64,000 nt of DNA from Cepaea nemoralis (Eukaryota; Mollusca; Gastropoda; Stylommatophora; Helicidae): NCBI GenBank assembly GCA_014155875.1, contig JACEFZ010025061.1:310001-374000 (forward strand), read 5' to 3'. Positions 1 through 12,065 of the stretch are shown piece by piece. Both the position numbers and the translations under genes were made by a program. The first letter of the stretch is position 1. The number at the start of each line of letters is the position of its first letter. The notes beneath the pieces were generated by a model. It saw only the letters and a program-made list of their open reading frames with translations, did no database searches and was not told the origin of the DNA.

Positions 1-65
1 TGCAAGGCCAGTACTGGAACTTTACATCTGTGGACAGGCATTTCAGGATGTCACCGGGTCATGAT

Positions 66-282
66 TCAGCACAGGACAGACAGACAGGCTGGGGTTAGGT
101 CTAGGGTGGTCATGCTTGTCCATGGGCTTGAGGTGTTTCATTGTCAACACACTACACCCCCCCCCCCCTGGGAACAGACAGACAGACTGGCTGGGGTTAG
201 GTCTAGGGTGGTCATGTTTGTCCATGGGCGTGAGGTGTTTCATTGTCAACACACTACACCACCCCACCTCCGGAACAGACAA

Positions 283-353
<71 letters not shown>

Positions 354-686
354 GGCTGGGGTTAGGTCTAGGGTGGTCATGTTTGTCCATGGGCGTGAGG
401 TGTTTCATTGTCAACACACTACACCCCACCCACCCCCACCCCCCCCCACCCCCCACCGGATCAGACAAACAGACAGACAGACTGGCTGGGGTTAGGTCTA
501 GGGTGGTCATGTTTGCCCATGGGCTTGAGGTGTTTCATTGTCATCACACTACACCCCCCCCCCCCCTCTTGAACAGACAAACAAACAGACAGACAGACTG
601 GCTGGGGTTAGGTCTAGGGTGGTCATGTTTGTCCATGGGCTTGAGGTGTTTCATTGTCAACACACTACACCCCCCCCCCCTCCGGA

Positions 687-722
<36 letters not shown>

Positions 723-1035
723 GCTGGGTTAGGTCTAGGGTGGTCATGTTTGTCCATGGGCTTGAGGTGTTTCATTGTCAACACACTACACCCCCCCCCC
801 CTCTTGAACAGACAAACAAACAGACAGACAGACTGGCTGGGGTTAGGTCTAGGGTGGTCATGTTTGTCCATGGGCTTGAGGTGTTTCATTGTCAACACAC
901 TACACACCCCCCCCCCCCCTCCGGAACAGACAGACAGACAGACAGACTGGCTGGGGTTAGGTCTAGGGTGGTCATGTTTGTCCATGGGCTTGAGGTGTTT
1001 CATTGTCAACACACTACACCTCCCCCCCCTCCGGA

Positions 1036-1071
<36 letters not shown>

Positions 1072-1159
1072 GCTGGGGTTAGGACTAGGGTGGTCATGTT
1101 TGTCCATGGGCTTGAGGTGTTTCATTGTCAACACACTACACCTCCCCCCCCCCTCCGGA

Positions 1160-1190
<31 letters not shown>

Positions 1191-1278
1191 AGCTGGGGTT
1201 AGGTCTAGGGTGGTCATGTTTGTCCATGGGCTTGAGGTGTTTCATTGTCAACACACTACACCCCCCCCCCCCTCCAGA

Positions 1279-1310
<32 letters not shown>

Positions 1311-1636
1311 GCTGGGGTTAGGTCTAGGGTGGTCATGTTTGTCCATGGGCTTGAGGTGTTTCATTGTCAACACACTACGCCTCCCCCCCCCCCCCTCCGG
1401 AACAGACAGACAAACAGACAGACAGACAGACTGGCTGGGGTTAGGTCTAGGGTGGTCATGTTTGTCCATGGGCTTGAGGTGTTTCATTGTCAACACACTA
1501 CATCCCCCCCCCCCTCCGGAACAGACAGACAAACAGACAGACAGACTGGCTGGGATTAGGTCTAGGGTGGTCATGTTTGTCCATGGGCTTGAGGTGTTTC
1601 ATTGTGAACACACTACACCTCCCCCCCCCCTCCGGA

Positions 1637-1670
<34 letters not shown>

Positions 1671-2665
1671 TGACTGGGGTTAGGTCTAGGGTGGTCATGT
1701 TTGCCCATGGGTTTGAGGTGTTTCATTGTCAACACACTACACCTCCCCCCCCCCCCCCCTCTGGAACAGACAGACAGACAGACAGACAGACAGACTGACT
1801 GGGGTTAGGTCTAGGGTGGTCATGTTTGTCCATGGGCTTGAGGTGTTTCATTGTCAACACACTACACCTCCCCCCCCTTCCGGAACAGACAGACAAACAG
1901 ACAGACTGGCTGGGGTTAGGTCTAGGGTGGTCATGTTTGCCCATGGGTTTGAGGTGTTTCATTGTCAACACACTACACCTCCCCCCCCCCCCCCTCTGGA
2001 ACAGACAGACAGACAGACAGACAGACAGCTGGGGTTAGGTCTAGGGTGGTCATGTTTGCCCATGGGTTTGAGGTGTTTCATTGTCAACACACTACACCTC
2101 CCCCCCCCCCTCTGGAACAGACAGACAGACAGACAGACAGACTGACTGGGGTTAGGTCTAGGGTGGTCATGTTTGTCCATGGGCTTGAGGTGTTTCATTG
2201 TCAACACACTACACCTCCCCCCCCCCTCCGGAACAGACAGACAAACAGACAGACTGGCTGGGGTTAGGTCTAGGGTGGTCATGTTTGCCCATGGGCTTGA
2301 GGTGTTTCATTGTCAACACACTACACCTCCCCCCCCCCCTCCGGAACAGACAGACAAACAGACAGACTGGCTGGGGTTAGGTCTAGGGTGGTCATGTTTG
2401 CCCATGGGTTTGAGGTGTTTCATTGTCAACACACTACACCTCCCCCCCCCCTCCAGAACAGACAGACAAACAGACAGACTGGCTGGGGTTAGGTCTAGGG
2501 TGGTCATGTTTGCCCATGGGCTTGAGGTGTTTCATTGTCAACACACTCCATCCTGGCCCCTGAGACAGACACAGACAGAGAGACAGACACAGGACATACA
2601 GATTGGCTGGGGTTAGGTCTGGGGTGGTCATATTTGTCCACGAGCTTGAGGTGTTTCATTGTCAA
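66..2665. repeat. GC-skewed minisatellite, about 105-125 bp unit, about 22 copies
   Basis: Each unit holds a conserved core (GGGGTTAGGTCTAGGGTGG, then a segment around GTCCATGGGCTTGAGGTG and CAACACACTACA), a run of 8-20 cytosines, and a variable CAGA/CAAA tract. Unit length varies mainly through the C run and the CAGA tract. The last unit (2560-2665) is degenerate and abuts the 28-bp array. Long open frames cross the array in several frames on both strands because the core lacks stops; they have no convincing initiation context and are not called as genes. The plus-strand G runs and the minus-strand 9-20 G run per unit could fold as G-quadruplexes (inference). Confidence 0.95.
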
Positions 2666-2667
2666 CA

Positions 2668-2852
2668 GGCTCCAGCCAAGATCTTTACAGACCAATCAAC
2701 CAGCCAAGATCTTTACAGACCAATCAACCAGCCAAGACCTTTACAGACCAACCAACCAGCCAAGATCTTTACAGACCAATCAACCAGCCAAGATCTTTAC
2801 AGACCAACCAACCAGCCAAGATCTTTACAGACCAATCAACCAGCCAAGACAC
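2668..2852. repeat. 28-bp tandem array (AGCCAAGATCTTTACAGACC unit)
   Basis: About six to seven copies of a 28-bp unit containing GATCTTTACAGACCAATCAA. The reverse complement of the same unit forms an array at 42265-42490. It marks the outer end of the left arm of the inverted duplication. Confidence 0.9.
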
Positions 2853-3460
2853 CTGGGGAGTCAGAAACACTAGAAGCTACGTTCTAAAACAAAACTGTCC
2901 CATAGCAGATTCCTCCTATAGGTCTGTAATGTGACAGTGCCATCACATTTTGTAGGCATGTAGGAATAGATAGCTTATCTTTCCCTCACATAGTCAGCGA
3001 TGAGTCCAGACATCAAAGCCTCGTCTGAATGTGTTCATGACATTATCATCGCAGTTCCATATCAGCTTCACTAATGTGCCTGCCAGGTTGAATAGGCTCA
3101 GGCTAAATTTCAAGATTACACCATCTACCCACAACAAGAACATATGTGATGTTATTCTTGTACACACGTATGATTATATCCTCACAGCTGTTACTGAGTT
3201 TGTGTACTGTATTTAAAACCTTCTTGTGTGATCAATGGGAGAAGACTAGAGCACTTATTAAGTATATGTGTGCAAAGAAAGTAAACCTTTACAGACCGAT
3301 CAACCATTCAAGCTACTGAAGTGGCTTGGATACTGCGTATTAATTAATAGTAGCTATGTTCTAAAAGGAAGAGTTTATTATGAAACAGCCGTGTCAGCTA
3401 GATCATTTCCAGCATTTACTTACCTAGAAATCTAATGAGGTAATACAGTCAATGTCCCAC

Positions 3461-3574
3461 TTAAATAGTAATGACATCCTTGATTTCTGTATAACATTTA
3501 AACAAAGACGCCATAATAAAATATTGCATGGTTCCTTGCCTGGCATATTTTTGCTGCATCTCATCAGGTGATAA
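3461..3574 (-). CDS. Candidate terminal exon of an unrecognised gene (left-arm copy)
   Basis: On the minus strand a CTGCAG acceptor at 3580-3575 is followed by 37 open codons and TAA (3463-3461). The homologous block in the other arm (41512-41625) has the same total length of 114 bp, an acceptor at the same place and a stop at the same place. The last 17 residues agree well (MASLFKCYTEIKDVITI here); the first 20 differ because compensating small indels shift the frame between the copies. I do not recognise the protein. Splice signals, equal length and matching stop favour an exon, but the intra-block frameshift means at least one copy may be decayed. The upstream partner is 3735-3845. Confidence 0.35.
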   Translation of the reverse strand, partial: LSPDEMQQKYARQGTMQYFIMASLFKCYTEIKDVITI

Positions 3575-3734
3575 CTGCAGAGTTATATATTAGGTTATGT
3601 GAATATGCCTGGCATTAAACAGAGCAAAGACCACTGGGTCAGCAGGCAAGCAAGAGTGTATATGCCCAACATTAAACAGACCAAAGACACAAAAGTGGCA
3701 GACTATACTAAAGAAAATAAAAACCTTCACTTAC

Positions 3735-3845
3735 TTCCTCATCTTCATCATCTGGAGCTGCCACAGAAGTTGATGCCTTCCCAGCCATGATCTCTGTTGG
3801 AGGTACTGATCAATTTCTGAATGACTTTCTCTAAAGTTAGCGTCA
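3735..3845 (-). CDS. Candidate internal or first coding exon (left-arm copy)
   Basis: Minus-strand block bounded by a pyrimidine-rich CACAG acceptor (3850-3846) and a GTAAGT donor (3734-3729). An ATG in the block opens an 18-residue acidic frame (starts MAGKASTSVAAP, ends DDEDEE) that reaches the donor in phase 0, which fits the phase-0 start of the exon at 3574. The two would make a 55-residue product. The opposite arm has the homologous block at 40728-40905 with the same splice signals but a longer insert. No protein family recognised. The intron between the two exons carries two copies of a 57-bp minisatellite unit (3605-3690), which has about four copies in the other arm. Confidence 0.35.
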
Positions 3846-4439
3846 CTGTGGAGAAGAAATATCACCAACAGAGATGTCATACCTCATACTAACCAGATTT
3901 TTCCTTGTGCACTTTTGTGTACATATGGCTGATCGATTTCAATTGCTCATATATTATTTAAGTATGTTCAAAACTTCATAATTTCATTTATGAGATTATT
4001 GTATTTACACAGTACAAAGAGATGCAATCTAAAGACTAAATGCCATGGCAGGGCAGACCAGGCCCAAAGTCTTGGTCAACATCTGGTCTAAGATCAAAGC
4101 TCCGACAGGCTGTCAGTTAGCACATTGCCTTGCTGATCCGGCGGCTTCTGCACCTTGTAATGTTCCAGATGTATTGGTGTTACCTTTCATCTGGAGTATA
4201 CTTTTAAAGCACAATGTAACAATCTATCATCTGATAAGATGGCAAGTTGCCAATATGTGTTAATACAAAAACAATATTATATAGAAATGCGAGCAATAAA
4301 ATTATCCTCGGCATCTTGAACATTAATTTTAATAAAAGATGTATTTTTATTTTTACAGCAAAAAGATATCATTAATTGAGCTATGTTCCACTGTTTCCTC
4401 AAGCCCATGGCTCAGTACATCTGACTTCGACAAGCATTA

Positions 4440-7400
4440 TTCTAGGTTTGCATTCCCTAGCCTTTCACTGTCCCTAGTCTACCTACAAGACAGCAGGTTA
4501 TCTTTCCCTAGCCTTTGACTGTTCCCAGTCTACCTACAAGACAGCAGGTTATCTTTCTCTAGCCTTTGACTGTTCCCAGTCTACCTACAAGACAGCAGGT
4601 TATCTTTCTCTAGCCTTTGATTGTCTCTGGTCTACCTACAAGACAGCAGGTTATCTTTCTCTAGCCTTTGACTGTTCCCAGTCTACCTACAAGACAGCAG
4701 GTTATCTTTCTCTAGCCTTTGATTGTCTCTGGTCTACCTACAAGACAGCAGGTTATCTTTCTCTAGCCTTTGATTGTCTCTGGTCTACCTACAAGACAGC
4801 AGGTTATCTTTCTCTAGCCTTTGACTGTTCCCAGTCTACCTACAAGACAGCAGGTTATCTTTCTCTAGCCTTTGATTGTCTCTGGTCTACCTACAAGACA
4901 GCAGGTTATCTTTCTCTAGCCTTTGACTGTTCCCAGTCTACCTACAAGACAGCAGGTTATCTTTCTCTAGCCTTTGATTGTCTCTGGTCTACCTACAAGA
5001 CAGCAGGTTATCTTTCCCTAGCCTTTGATTGTCTCTGGTCTACATACAAGACACCAGGTTATCTTTCTCTAGCCTTTGATTGTCTCTGGTCTACCTACAA
5101 GACAGCAGGTTATCTTTCCCTAGCCTTTGACTGTCCCCAGTCTACCTACAAGACAGCAGGTTATCTTTCCCTAGCCTTTGATTGTCTCTGGTCTACCTAC
5201 AAGGCAGCAGGTTATCTTTCCCTAGCCTTTGACTGTCCCCAGTCTACCTACAAGACAGCAGGTTATCTTTCCCTAGCCTTTGATTGTCTCTGGTCTACCT
5301 ACAAGACAGCAGGTTATCTTTCCCTAGCCTTTGATTGTCTCTGGTCTACATACAAGACACCAGGTTATCTTTCTCTAGCCTTTGATTGTCTCTGGTCTAC
5401 CTACAAGACAGCAGGTTATCTTTCCCTAGCCTTTGACTGTTCCCAGTCTACATACAAGACAGCAGGTTATCTTTCCCTAGCCTTTGATTGTCTCTGGTCT
5501 ACCTACAAGACAGCAGGTTATCTTTCCCTAGCCTTTGACTGTCCACAGTCTACCTACAAGACAGCAGGTTATCTTTCCCTAGCCTTTGACTGTTCCCAGT
5601 CTACCTACAAGACAGCAGGTTATCTTTCTCTAGCCTTTGACTGTTCCCAGTCTACCTACAAGACAGCAGGTTATCTTTCTCTAGCCTTTGATTGTCTCTG
5701 GTCTACCTACAAGACAGCAGGTTATCTTTCTCTAGCCTTTGACTGTTCCCAGTCTACCTACAAGACAGCAGGTTATCTTTCTCTAGCCTTTGATTGTCTC
5801 TGGTCTACCTACAAGACAGCAGGTTATCTTTCTCTAGCTTTGATTGTCTCTGGTCTACCTACAAGACAGCAGGTTATCTTTCTCTAGCCTTTGACTGTTC
5901 CCAGTCTACCTACAAGACAGCAGGTTATCTTTCTCTAGCCTTTGATTGTCTCTGGTCTACCTACAAGACAGCAGGTTATCTTTCTCTAGCCTTTGACTGT
6001 TCCCAGTCTACCTACAAGACAGCAGGTTATCTTTCTCTAGCCTTTGATTGTCTCTGGTCTACCTACAAGACAGCAGGTTATCTTTCCCTAGCCTTTGATT
6101 GTCTCTGGTCTACATACAAGACACCAGGTTATCTTTCTCTAGCCTTTGATTGTCTCTGGTCTACCTACAAGACAGCAGGTTATCTTTCCCTAGCCTTTGA
6201 CTGTCCCCAGTCTACCTACAAGACAGCAGGTTATCTTTCCCTAGCCTTTGATTGTCTCTGGTCTACCTACAAGACAGCAGGTTATCTTTCCCTAGCCTTT
6301 GATTGTCTCTGGTCTACATACAAGACACCAGGTTATCTTTCTCTAGCCTTTGATTGTCTCTGGTCTACCTACAAGACAGCAGGTTATCTTTCCCTAGCCT
6401 TTGACTGTTCCCAGTCTACATACAAGACAGCAGGTTATCTTTCCCTAGCCTTTGATTGTCTCTGGTCTACCTACAAGACAGCAGGTTATCTTTCCCTAGC
6501 CTTTGACTGTCCACAGTCTACCTACAAGACAGCAGGTTATCTTTCCCTAGCCTTTGACTGTCCCGTCTACTTACAAGACAGCAGGTTATCTTTCCCTAGC
6601 CTTTGACTGTCCCCAGTCTACCTACAAGACAGCAGGTTATCTTTCTCTAGCCTTTGATTGTCTCTGGTCTACCTACAAGACAGCAAGTTATCTTTCCCTA
6701 TCCTTTGACTGTCTCTGGTCTACATACAAGACAGCAGGTTATCTTTCCCTAGCCTTTGACTGTCTCTGGTCTACCTACAAGGCAGCAGGTTATCTTTCCC
6801 TAGCCTTTGACTGTCCCCAGTCTACCTACAAGACAGCAGGTTATCTTTCCCTAGCCTTTGACTGTCCCCAGTCTACTACCTACAAGACAGCAGGTTACCT
6901 TTCCCTAGCCTTTGACTGTCCCAATCTACTACCTACAAGACAGCAGGTTATCTTTCCCTAGCCTTTGACTGTCCCCAGTCTACCTACAAGACAGCAGGTT
7001 ATCTTTCCCTAGCCTTTGATTGTCTCTGGTCTACCTACAAGGCAGCAGGTTATCTTTCCCTAGCCTTTGATTGTCTCTGGTCTACCTACAAGACAGCAGG
7101 TTATCTTTCCCTAGCCTTTGACTGTCCACAGTCTACCTACAAGACAGCAGGTTATCTTTCCCTAGCCTTTGACTGTCCCGTCTACTTACAAGACAGCAGG
7201 TTATCTTTCCCTAGCCTTTGACTGTCCCCAGTCTACCTACAAGACAGCAGGTTATCTTTCTCTAGCCTTTGATTGTCTCTGGTCTACCTACAAGACAGCA
7301 AGTTATCTTTCCCTATCCTTTGACTGTCTCTGGTCTACATACAAGACAGCAGGTTATCTTTCCCTAGCCTTTGATTGTCTCTGGTCTACCTACAAGACAG

Positions 7401-9535
7401 CAGGTTATCTTTCCCTAGCCTTTGACTGTCCCCAGTCTACCTACAAGACAGCAGGTTATCTTTCCCTAGCCTTTGACTGTCCCCAGTCTACTACCTACAA
7501 GACAGCAGGTTATCTTTCTCTAGCCTTTGACTGTCTCTGGTCTACTACCTACAAGACAGCAGGTTATCTTTCTCTAGCCTTTGACTGTCTCTGGTCTACC
7601 TACAAGACAGCAGGTTATCTTTCTCTAGCCTTTGACTGTCTCTGGTCTACTACCTACAAGACAGCAGGTTATCTTTCTCTAGCCTTTGACTGTCTCTGGT
7701 CTACCTACAAGACAGCAGGTTATCTTTCTCTAGCCTTTGACTGTCTCTGGTCTACTACCTACAAGACAGCAGGTTATCTTTCCCTAGCCTTTGACTGTCC
7801 CCAGTCTACTACCTACAAGACAGCAGGTTATCTTTCTCTAGCCTTTGACTGTCTCTGGTCTACCTACAAGACAGCAGGTTATCTTTCTCTAGCCTTTGAT
7901 TGTCTCTGGTCTACCTACAAGACAGCAGGTTATCTTTCTCTAGCCTTTGATTGTCTCTGGTCTACCTACAAGACAGCAGGTTATCTTTCCCTAGCCTTTG
8001 ATTGTCTCTGGTCTACCTACAAGACAGCAGGTTATCTTTCCCTAGCCTTTGACTGTCCCCAGTCTACTACCTACAAGACAGCAGGTTATCTTTCCCTAGC
8101 CTTTGACTGTCCCCAGTCTACTACCTACAAGACAGCAGGTTATCTTTCTCTAGCCTTTGATTGTCTCTGGTCTACCTACAAGACAGCAGGTTATCTTTCC
8201 CTAGCCTTTGATTGTCTCTGGTCTACCTACAAGACAGCAGGTTATCTTTCCTAGCCTTTGATTGTCTCTGGGTCTACCTACAAGACAGCAGGTTATCTTT
8301 CCCTAGCCTTTGATTGTCTCTGGTCTACCTACAAGACAGCAGGTTATCTTCCCTAGCCTTTGATTGTCTCTCTGGTCTACCTACAAGACAAGCAGGTTAT
8401 CTTTCCCTAGCCTTTGATTGTCTCTGGTCTACCTACAAGACAGCAGGTTATCTTTCCCTAGCCTTTGATTGTCTCTGGTCTACCTACAAGACAGCAGGTT
8501 ATCTTTCCCTAGCCTTTGATTGTCTCTGGTCTACCTACAAGACAGCAGGTTATCTTTCCCTAGCCTTTGATTGTCTCTGGTCTACCTACAAGACAGCAGG
8601 TTATCTTTCCCTAGCCTTTGACTGTCCCCAGTCTACTACCTACAAGACAGCAGGTTATCTTTCTCTAGCCTTTGATTGTCCCCAATCTACTACCTACAAG
8701 ACAGCAGGTTACCTTTCCCTAGCCTTTGATTGTCTCTGGTCTACCTACAAGACAGCAGGTTATCTTTCCCTAGCCTTTGATTGTCTCTGGTCTACCTACA
8801 AGACAGCAGGTTATCTTTCCCTAGCCTTTGACTGTCCCCAGTCTACTACCTACAAGACAGCAGGTTATCTTTCTCTAGCCTTTGATTGTCCCCAATCTAC
8901 TACCTACAAGACAGCAGGTTATCTTTCCCTAGCCTTTGACTGTCCCCAGTCTACTACCTACAAGACAGCAGGTTATCTTTCTCTAGCCTTTGATTGTCCC
9001 CAATCTACTACCTACAAGACAGCAGGTTACCTTTCCCTAGCCTTTGATTGTCTCTGGTCTACCTACAAGACAGCAGGTTATCTTTCACTAGCCTTTGATT
9101 GTCTCTGGTCTACCTACAAGACAGCAGGTTATCTTTCCCTAGCCTTTGATTGTCCCCAGTCTACCTACAAGACAGCAGGTTATCTTTCCCTAGCCTTTGA
9201 TTGTCCCCAGTCTACCTACAAGACAGCAGGTTATCTTTCCCTAGCCTTTGATTGTCTCTGGTCTACCTACAAGACAGCGGGTTATCTTTCCCTAGCCTTT
9301 GACTGTCCCCAGTCTTTCTACAAGACAGCAGGTTATCTTTCCCTGGCCTTTTACTGTCCCCAGTCTACCTATAAGACAGCAGGTTATCTTTCCCTAGCCT
9401 TTGACTGTCCCCAGTCTACCTACAAGACAGCAGGTTATCTTTCCCTAGCCTTTGACTGTCCCCAGTCTACCTACAAGACAGCAGGTTATCTTTCCCTAGC
9501 CTTTGACTGTCTCCAGTCTACCTACAAGGCAACAA
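4440..9535. repeat. 51-bp satellite, about 100 units, with higher-order duplications
   Basis: The unit contains CTACCTACAAGACAGCAGG, then TTATCTTTCCCTAGCCTTTG, then ACTGTCCCCAGT or ATTGTCTCTGGT. There is also a 54-bp form with CTACTACCTAC. Two unit classes (CTCTGG and CCCCAG) alternate. Marker variants reappear at a distance: the ACACCAGG variant at about 5041 and 5347 recurs at 6111 and 6315, and the TCCCGTCTACTTACAAG variant at 6561 recurs at 7176. Multi-unit blocks have therefore been duplicated. Units of 51 and 54 bp keep a reading frame open for up to 423 codons, but the frames begin at non-ATG codons and I do not call them genes. Confidence 0.95.
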
Positions 9536-9599
9536 ACTTTTGTATGGCTTCATCTGATCTCTACCTTTTGATCTGTCTGATATAGGAGACCCTGACAAT

Positions 9600-10240
9600 A
9601 GCTGTACTGCCATTGGTATGGCTCTTGAATACTACACAACCAATGCCTTGTCTGAATTTATTACAGCCTCTGAATCCAAGTATCACCCAACCACCCTGTT
9701 TATTGCCGACTTTAAGTTTTCAGCCATTTTTGTCCCTTTCTCTGCCCTGTTTGTACACCAGCATATCATCTGCGAATGTCAAGATTCTATGAATTCCTGG
9801 TGCCTCAACTGCTGTGACTTTGCTGGTTTATACATTAAAGAGCACTAGGGTCATGGCAGATCCCTGTGGCAGCCCAGGTGTAATAGTGCAGGAGTCAGAA
9901 GTCCAAGAACCCATGCAAAGTGTGATTTTATGCTCGTAAAGTACTGTCGCAATCCATTTTACAATCCAAGGACACACTTCCATGTCCAAAAGAGTATATC
10001 AAACAATCATACCTAACCCAGATGTAAGCATTTTCCAGGTCATGTGCCACCGCAAGCATCGCCTGATTGTTATGGAATCCCTCATAGACATCAAATGCAT
10101 ATGATGCCACATTGGCCCAGGTGTCCTTTCCAGGCTGGTAACTCCCAAGCCTTTTGGGGAGCAGTTTACACCTTTCCAGGAGGTGCTGTAACTTGCCTGT
10201 TACTATCGTCTCGAGTACTTTTCCAAATGGGTTGATAGAT
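9600..10240 (-). pseudogene. LINE reverse transcriptase fragment
   Basis: The minus-strand translation in pieces gives RT signatures: a block at 9928-10110 with AVAHDLENAYIWVRYD (the first catalytic Asp region), then SWTSDSCTITPGLPQGSA at about 9870-9915 (the GLPQGS motif), and FADDMLVYKQG at about 9755-9790 (the F/YxDD catalytic box). Stops and frame changes separate them. The motif wording is typical of RNase H-bearing invertebrate LINEs of the I/Jockey/CR1 groups. Truncated at both ends and inactive. It lies between the satellite and the TTAGATGAATGG array. The opposite arm shows no counterpart at the matching place. Confidence 0.75.
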
Positions 10241-10244
10241 TAGA

Positions 10245-10600
10245 TGAATGCATTATTATTGGATGAATGAGTTACTATTGGATGAATGAGTTACTTTTAG
10301 ATGAATGATAATTATTAGATGAATGGTTATTATTAGATTAATGGGTTATTATTAGATGAAAGGGTTATTATTAGATGAAGGGTTTGTTATTAGATGAATA
10401 GGTTATTAGATTAATAGGTTATTGATAAATGGTCTATTATTAGATACATGGATTTTATTAAATAATGTGCTTTAACTAGATAAATGGGTTTGTAATGGAT
10501 GAATGGTTTATTATTGGATGAATGTGTTATTGTTAGATAAATGGGTTATTATTGGATGAATGTTTTATTATTTATTAGATGGATGAGTCATATATTTTAA
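10245..10600. repeat. Degenerate about 20-bp array (TTATTAGATGAATGG)
   Basis: About 17 imperfect copies of a unit like GGGTTATTATTAGATGAAT. The reverse complement (CATCCAATAATAACCCATT) forms a shorter array at 37375-37470 in the other arm. Confidence 0.9.
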
Positions 10601-10785
10601 TATGAGAATTCTCTGAAAGAAAAGTTCCTTAATGTCACCTACAGCTCTCAATACTTCAAAGATTATTTTTCTTTTCTTATCTGTAGACAATATTTTCAAA
10701 ATTCTTCTAAAAAAACATCTCCTCCTCCTTATCTTTACGTCATTTTTTCGTTGTCAACCATGCAAAGGGATAACATATTCATATG

Positions 10786-10907
10786 GAACAAATAAATATA
10801 TGAGTATCTAACTTCTTACTAACCTGGAACAAATAAATGTATGAGTATCTAACTTCTTACTAACCTGGAACAAATAAGTATATGAGTATCTAACTTCTTA
10901 CTAACCT
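10786..10907. repeat. 41-bp tandem triplet
   Basis: Three near-identical copies of a 41-bp unit beginning GGAACAAATAAATATATGAG and ending TTACTAACCT. The matching place in the right arm (about 36885-36935) has a single copy, so this is a local expansion after the arm duplication. Confidence 0.9.
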
Positions 10908-11069
10908 CAAAGTTAACCAACAGTGTTTCTCCGGCATTTATTACGCTCAGTTGATAATAATAATGGCAATGACATGGTGACCTTGAACATTATTCACGCT
11001 ACTAAGTCTAAGTCAATACACGAACGCAATTCATGGAATCGTCTATATTTCAAACTGAAATATTATTTG

Positions 11070-11366
11070 TATAACTTATGTTATACATATAGTATAGAAT
11101 TGCTAAACATAAAACAGTAAGAGTCAAACGTCCTACGAAACACCCGGGAAGGTAACCCGGTCAACAAATGCCTGAAGAAGTCGAATGCGTCGGCCGAGAG
11201 GAGCAAATATCGCAGCGCTGCGGTAAAAAGAACACTGCGCAACTAGTAATTGCGTCGTGCCTTTCTACAGCACAACTGTGATATTTGAATTACGTCCAAA
11301 AGTTCGAAAACAACATTCCGGACGAACGCAGAAGACAGAAGAACTTCCAAGGGCAATTAACAAACA
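11070..11366. other. GC-richer block absent from the other arm
   Basis: About 300 bp with CpG-containing segments (for example CGTCGGCCGAGAGGAGC) and a short inverted repeat around ACCCGGGAAGGTAACCCGG. The flanks on both sides align to the right arm but this block does not, so it is either an insertion here or a deletion there. No ORF, terminal repeat or known element recognised. Confidence 0.5.
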
Positions 11367-11829
11367 TACTGTCCTGTGCCTATTCTGATACAAGAACACA
11401 ATAAAACCTGTAGTTTAAAATAAATCTATTGTATACCTGCCATTTAACAAAACAATACAACAATCATAAGACTGTAGAATACCGAAAAGAAAGTAAGCTT
11501 AGATCTTTTAAATAAAATGAGTTAAACTGTCTACTCTGACTTCGAGTCTCTAATCAATCTAATTCTCCGATCTCGCTAGATCATAAGGTGTTATTAATAA
11601 TATCAAACGATACGAATGTGTCAATATTTTATTTAAAAGTAAATCTACATTCGCTCAGTATTGTTATATTAACTACGCAGCTCAGTAGGCAGGGTTCCAA
11701 CTACTAGCCTAACCTTAACCTTGCTATGTATGCCAGAGTCATGCTCACCGAAGTAAACATAGAAATGGCGCAGCACTATTCAGCTACGTCTTTTTGCGTC
11801 TCAGATTTTAGCAGATTAAAGTATGTGCT

Positions 11830-12065
11830 GCCGTCTCCTTGGTCTAGGTGTCACACGACTTTATCTGTAATCCCGTATACTCTCGTGAGTAACGTGAGAA
11901 TTGGTAGCGGTTCTCTCCGCGTCGGTAACTTACGGGGTAGGCCTATTGAGCCGGTCGCTCAAAAAGCAATGGCAAACTACTGAGAGACAAGAGAAGTAAA
12001 AAGAAAAGAAATCAACAATCACCTGAAAGATGCTGATGTTGACAGCGATGTCCTGTAAAAGGATA
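11830..12065 (+). mobile_element. tRNA-derived SINE, family A (plus orientation)
   Basis: Head-first copy of the dispersed family whose other copies lie on the minus strand (for example 61700-61945). Shared blocks are GTAATCCCGTATACTCTCGT, GTCGGTAACTTACGGGGTA, CAATGGCAAACTACTGAG, GCTGATGTTGACAGC and the terminal TGTCCTGTAAAAGGATATG. A C15-25 run followed by CACACACA (12078-12109) sits just beyond the end. Confidence 0.8.

Larger units (their letters stand above)
2668..11735. repeat. Left arm of a large diverged inverted duplication
   Basis: Read on the plus strand, this arm matches the reverse complement of 36385-42530 in the same order. The shared landmarks are the 28-bp array, a 2852-3350 module (opposite 41760-42260), two exon-like blocks at 3461-3574 and 3735-3845 (opposite 41512-41625 and 40728-40905), 3850-4440 (opposite 40030-40700), the satellite locus, the TTAGATGAATGG array at 10250-10600 (opposite 37375-37470), 10610-11070 (opposite 36740-37110) and 11366-11735 (opposite 36385-36735). 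Divergence is considerable and indels are many, so the duplication is old. The arm is longer mainly because of the 5-kb satellite and an unmatched block of about 300 bp at 11070-11366. Confidence 0.8.

Noticed and set aside
116..2616. Several hundred-codon frames in the first array
   Set aside because: Repeat translation (RQTDRQT and CLSVCLS). Both strands are open and nothing else suggests a gene.
66..2665. CRISPR-like regular spacing of repeats
   Set aside because: The intervening sequence is not unique (it is the same C run and CAGA tract), the unit is too long, and the genome is eukaryotic.
4045..4263. Frame MAGQTRPKVLV... with a homologous frame at 40283-40528 in the other arm
   Set aside because: Similarity follows from the arm duplication. 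Codon differences between the copies fall at all three positions and many change the residue, so there is no sign of protein constraint.
5794..9585. Long open frames (up to 423 codons) in the 51-bp satellite
   Set aside because: The unit length is a multiple of three and has no stop in this frame, so long frames are expected. The frames begin at TTG-type codons, there is no signal peptide or splice context, and frameshifts between blocks are tolerated.
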